NCBI GenBank assembly: GCA_021776755.1
Contig: JAJFFI010000156.1
Location: forward strand, 1 to 5,939
Direction of reading: 5' to 3'
DNA length: 5,939 nucleotides
DNA from: Alphaproteobacteria bacterium
GTDB lineage: Bacteria > Pseudomonadota > Alphaproteobacteria > JAJFFI01
Position 1 is the first letter of the stretch. Each line of letters opens with the position of its first letter. The notes under the pieces are model-generated. The model was not told the DNA's origin and searched no databases. It saw only the letters and a program-made list of their open reading frames with translations. Positions 3,580 to 5,939 of the stretch are shown here, piece by piece. The position numbers and the translations under genes were made by a program.

Positions 3580-5939
3580 ATGGCGGAGCGCAAACAGAAA
3601 TCGGCGAAGGGCAGGCGTCAGACAAAAGGCCCGACCGCCGACAAGGAAGCTGCCGCGCCGCACGCTGCCCGGCGCGAGGAAGTGCTTCGCGCAGCACTCG
3701 AAAACACGCCCCACGGGATCGTCGTCTACGGCAAATCGCTCGAGCTTCTGGCGTGGAACGAGGTCTGGGCCGACATGCTCGGCTTCTCCAAGGCCTTTCT
3801 CGCGCGCGCCGAAACGATGGAAGATGTGATCCGCGAGGAATTCCGGCGCGGCTTCGATGCCGACCGGTTTCCGGACGTCGAAGAGAAAATCCAGGCTTGG
3901 CTCAAAAAAGCCCGGTCCGCCCGCAAGCCCTACAGCTTTGAGCAAAACCTGCCGGACGGCCGCCGCGTCGAGGTGCGCTCCCGCCCCGTCACGGGACTGG
4001 GACTTGTGCGCACCGTCGAGGATGTCTCGGAGCGCAAGCGCCGCGAGCGCGCGCTGGTCGAAAGCGAAATGCGGCTTCAGCTCGCGACAACCGCGATGGG
4101 GGCCTGCGTCTGGGAGGTGAACCTCGAGACCGGCGAGCGCTACTGGTCGCCCGAGATCGCCGCCATCATGGGATACGGCCCCCGCTGGCGCCCGCCTGAC
4201 GGCGACGGGTGGTACCGGCACGTCCATCCCGACGACCGGGCGCAGGTGCGCGAGGAGATCGAGGCGCATCTGGCCGGCCGCGCTCCGCACTACAAGGCCG
4301 AATTCAAGCTCCGCCACAAGAACGGCCACTACGTCTGGGTGCAATCGGTCGGGCGGATCACGGATAACGTCCGGCACGGCCGTCGGTTGACGGGCTTCGT
4401 GGTCGACATCACCGAGGCGCGGGAAGCCCAGGAAGATCTACAGGAAAGCCGCGAACGCTACGCGCTGGCGGTCGCGGGCGCCGATCAGGGATTGTGGGAC
4501 TGGGACTCCGCCTCGATGACGCTCTATGTCTCGCCGCGCTTCCGCGACATGATGGGCTTCCCTCTGGACGTCGAGCGGATCACCCCCGACGACTGGCATT
4601 CGCGGATGCATCCGGACGACGTGCAGGGGCATCTTGCTGCCGTGGGCCGGTATCTGAGCGGCAAGGAGGATACGTTCTTCTCCGAATACCGTGTGCTGCG
4701 CCGGGACGGCACGTTTCGCTGGATCCAGGCCAACGGTCTCGGCGAACGCGACGAAAAAGACTGGGTCCACAGGATCGCCGGATCGGTCACCGATATCCAC
4801 GACCGCAAGGTTGCCGAAGAGGCGCTCCGCAGGAGCGAGGAGCGCTATGCGCTCGCCTTTGAAGGGGCGAACGAAGGGCTCTGGGACTGGGAAGACGCGA
4901 CCGGCAATTTTCACCTCTCCGATGCGGCCCGCGCGATGATGAATTTTCCGGCCGATCTCGATCCGGTCCAGGGGCAGCATTTTCTCGAAGCCATTCATCC
5001 GGACGACCGGGAAAGCTACCAGACCGCCGTCCGGGACCATCTGAGCGGTGCAACGGACACGCTGCACAGCGAGTTTCGGGTGCCGGACGGCGATGGCGGC
5101 TGGCGCTGGCTGATGGCCCACGGAAAGGGGCTCCGGGCCGAGAACGGGATGCTGATCCGGATGACCGGATCGATCTCGGACCTCACCGCGCGGAAACTTG
5201 CCGAGGAGGAGCTGGCCCATCAGAAGACGGTGCTCGAAGCGACCCTCAACAACGCGTCGGACGGTATCATCATGATGGATGCCGATACCCGGATGGTGGC
5301 GTGGAACAAGCGCTATGAGGATATGTTCGATGTAAAACCGGGCGAGCTCGAAGTCGGGAAACGCCACGAGGACGTGGTGCGCGATTTCCTCGCCCGCGGA
5401 GAGGTGTCGACCTATACGGTGGACACCGTTCTGCCGGAGCTCTGGAAGTCGGTCCGTGCCGGCAAGGTGTCGCGGGCCGAGATCGCCTGGAGCGATGATC
5501 TTTTCCTCGAAAGGGTCTGCACGCCGCTCAAGGACGGCGGCGCGGTGATGACCTACACCGACATCACCGAGCGCAAGCGGAACGAGGCCGCCCTCAGCCG
5601 CAGCGAGGAGCAGTTCCGGACACTCGTCGAGAACGTGCCCGGCATCACGTTCCGCACGCTGTTCAATGATGACTGGGATATTATCTACATCGGCGGGCAG
5701 GTCGAGGAGATCAGCGGCTATCCGGCCTCCGACTTCATGGGCGATCCCCCGAAGCGCACCTGGAAGGATATCGTGCCGCCGGAAGATTATCTGGCGGACG
5801 ATGCCGCCGTCGATCCGGCGGTGGCTGCGCACCGGCAATACGAGATGGAATACCGCATCCGCCACCGCGACGGCAGCATCCGCTGGCTCAACGACCGGGG
5901 CGCGGGGGTGTACGACGAGGCCGGAGAAATCCGCTGGAT
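3580..5939 (+). CDS. Multi-PAS sensor protein, at least six PAS domains, 3' end outside window
   Basis: The frame is open to the right edge: 786 complete codons, no stop. After a basic N-terminus (1-30) there are six consecutive PAS modules. PAS1 (about 33-155) and PAS5 (about 550-669) are of PAS_7 type (LENTPHGIVVY...AWN and LNNASDGIIMMDADTRMVAWN). PAS2 (163-285), PAS3 (292-413), PAS4 (420-541) and the incomplete PAS6 (674 onward) are of PAS_3 type. PAS2-4 have a loop ending HPDD (216, 343 and 473) and PAS6 has PPED (733), followed by RxxG..RW-like strands. The modules end in signalling-helix caps: DVSERKR, DITEARE, DIHDRK, DLTARK, DITERKR. No membrane segment is visible, so the sensor is cytoplasmic. 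The output domain (histidine kinase, GGDEF/EAL or other) is beyond the window. The start is limited by a stop at 3547-3549; ATG 3580 is preferred over GTG 3562, though both have weak ribosome sites. Confidence 0.9.
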   Translation, partial: MAERKQKSAKGRRQTKGPTADKEAAAPHAARREEVLRAALENTPHGIVVYGKSLELLAWNEVWADMLGFSKAFLARAETMEDVIREEFRRGFDADRFPDVEEKIQAWLKKARSARKPYSFEQNLPDGRRVEVRSRPVTGLGLVRTVEDVSERKRRERALVESEMRLQLATTAMGACVWEVNLETGERYWSPEIAAIMGYGPRWRPPDGDGWYRHVHPDDRAQVREEIEAHLAGRAPHYKAEFKLRHKNGHYVWVQSVGRITDNVRHGRRLTGFVVDITEAREAQEDLQESRERYALAVAGADQGLWDWDSASMTLYVSPRFRDMMGFPLDVERITPDDWHSRMHPDDVQGHLAAVGRYLSGKEDTFFSEYRVLRRDGTFRWIQANGLGERDEKDWVHRIAGSVTDIHDRKVAEEALRRSEERYALAFEGANEGLWDWEDATGNFHLSDAARAMMNFPADLDPVQGQHFLEAIHPDDRESYQTAVRDHLSGATDTLHSEFRVPDGDGGWRWLMAHGKGLRAENGMLIRMTGSISDLTARKLAEEELAHQKTVLEATLNNASDGIIMMDADTRMVAWNKRYEDMFDVKPGELEVGKRHEDVVRDFLARGEVSTYTVDTVLPELWKSVRAGKVSRAEIAWSDDLFLERVCTPLKDGGAVMTYTDITERKRNEAALSRSEEQFRTLVENVPGITFRTLFNDDWDIIYIGGQVEEISGYPASDFMGDPPKRTWKDIVPPEDYLADDAAVDPAVAAHRQYEMEYRIRHRDGSIRWLNDRGAGVYDEAGEIRW
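4453..5205 (+). repeat. Tandemly duplicated PAS_3 modules (PAS3 and PAS4)
   Basis: Two adjacent modules, 4453-4833 and 4834-5205, share the same order of motifs: ERYALA, then a GLWDW turn, an MM-FP pair, HPDD, an L-SG-DT segment, S-E-RV, a G..RW strand, a GS-DxxxRK cap and an AEE-L linker. They also align at the DNA level around the start (cgcta/cgctat, ctctgggactgggaa and gattgtgggactggga). This suggests an old duplication within the gene; the divergence is substantial. Confidence 0.6.

Noticed and set aside
3259..4377. Minus-strand open frame of 372 codons spanning the remnant and the start of the PAS gene
   Set aside because: It is out of frame with the recognisable remnant and antisense to the PAS1-PAS2 coding sequence. 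It arises from high third-position G+C.
4438..5865. Long minus-strand open frame of 475 codons opposite the PAS gene
   Set aside because: It is the antisense shadow of the multi-PAS gene. The plus strand gives clear PAS motifs throughout, while the minus product is rich in H, R and P and matches nothing.

Overview
The window is a G+C-rich stretch of bacterial chromosome, most likely from an alphaproteobacterium. The case rests on a Maf gene followed by yacG and a tRNA-Phe(GAA), an arrangement common in that class, and on protein families typical of it: a secreted PRC-barrel protein, a bacteriohemerythrin, and a PAS_7/PAS_3-rich sensor. I cannot place it to genus.

Left part (1-2225), housekeeping. 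The 3' portion of maf (nucleotide pyrophosphatase) enters from the left edge. It is followed by a separately controlled gene for an exported PRC-barrel protein with a long Ala/Glu/Lys helix, closed by a strong terminator. Next come yacG (zinc protein, gyrase inhibitor family), a good promoter, tRNA-Phe with encoded CCA, and a second strong terminator. In many alphaproteobacteria an RNase E/G gene (rng) lies between maf and yacG. Here that position holds the PRC-barrel gene instead.

Middle part (2226-3500), accessory. An AT-rich leader with an inverted repeat precedes a bacteriohemerythrin that has all seven di-iron ligands and an unusual C-terminal extension of about 80 residues. A doubtful short, very basic ORF follows. 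A hairpin then separates it from a minus-strand remnant that looks like the C-terminal half of a small beta-rich secreted domain (resembling DUF7282) and has lost its N-terminus.

Right part (3580-5939). One large plus-strand reading frame runs off the window. It encodes at least 786 residues with six consecutive PAS domains and no visible membrane segment, so it is a cytoplasmic multi-PAS sensor whose output domain lies beyond the edge. Two of its PAS modules look like a tandem duplication. The hemerythrin and the multi-PAS protein could both deal with oxygen or redox sensing, but nothing here proves that they act together. I see no CRISPR array, prophage, insertion sequence or clear defence system. 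The most unusual items are the apparent loss of rng from the maf-yacG locus, the hemerythrin tail and the truncated minus-strand gene.
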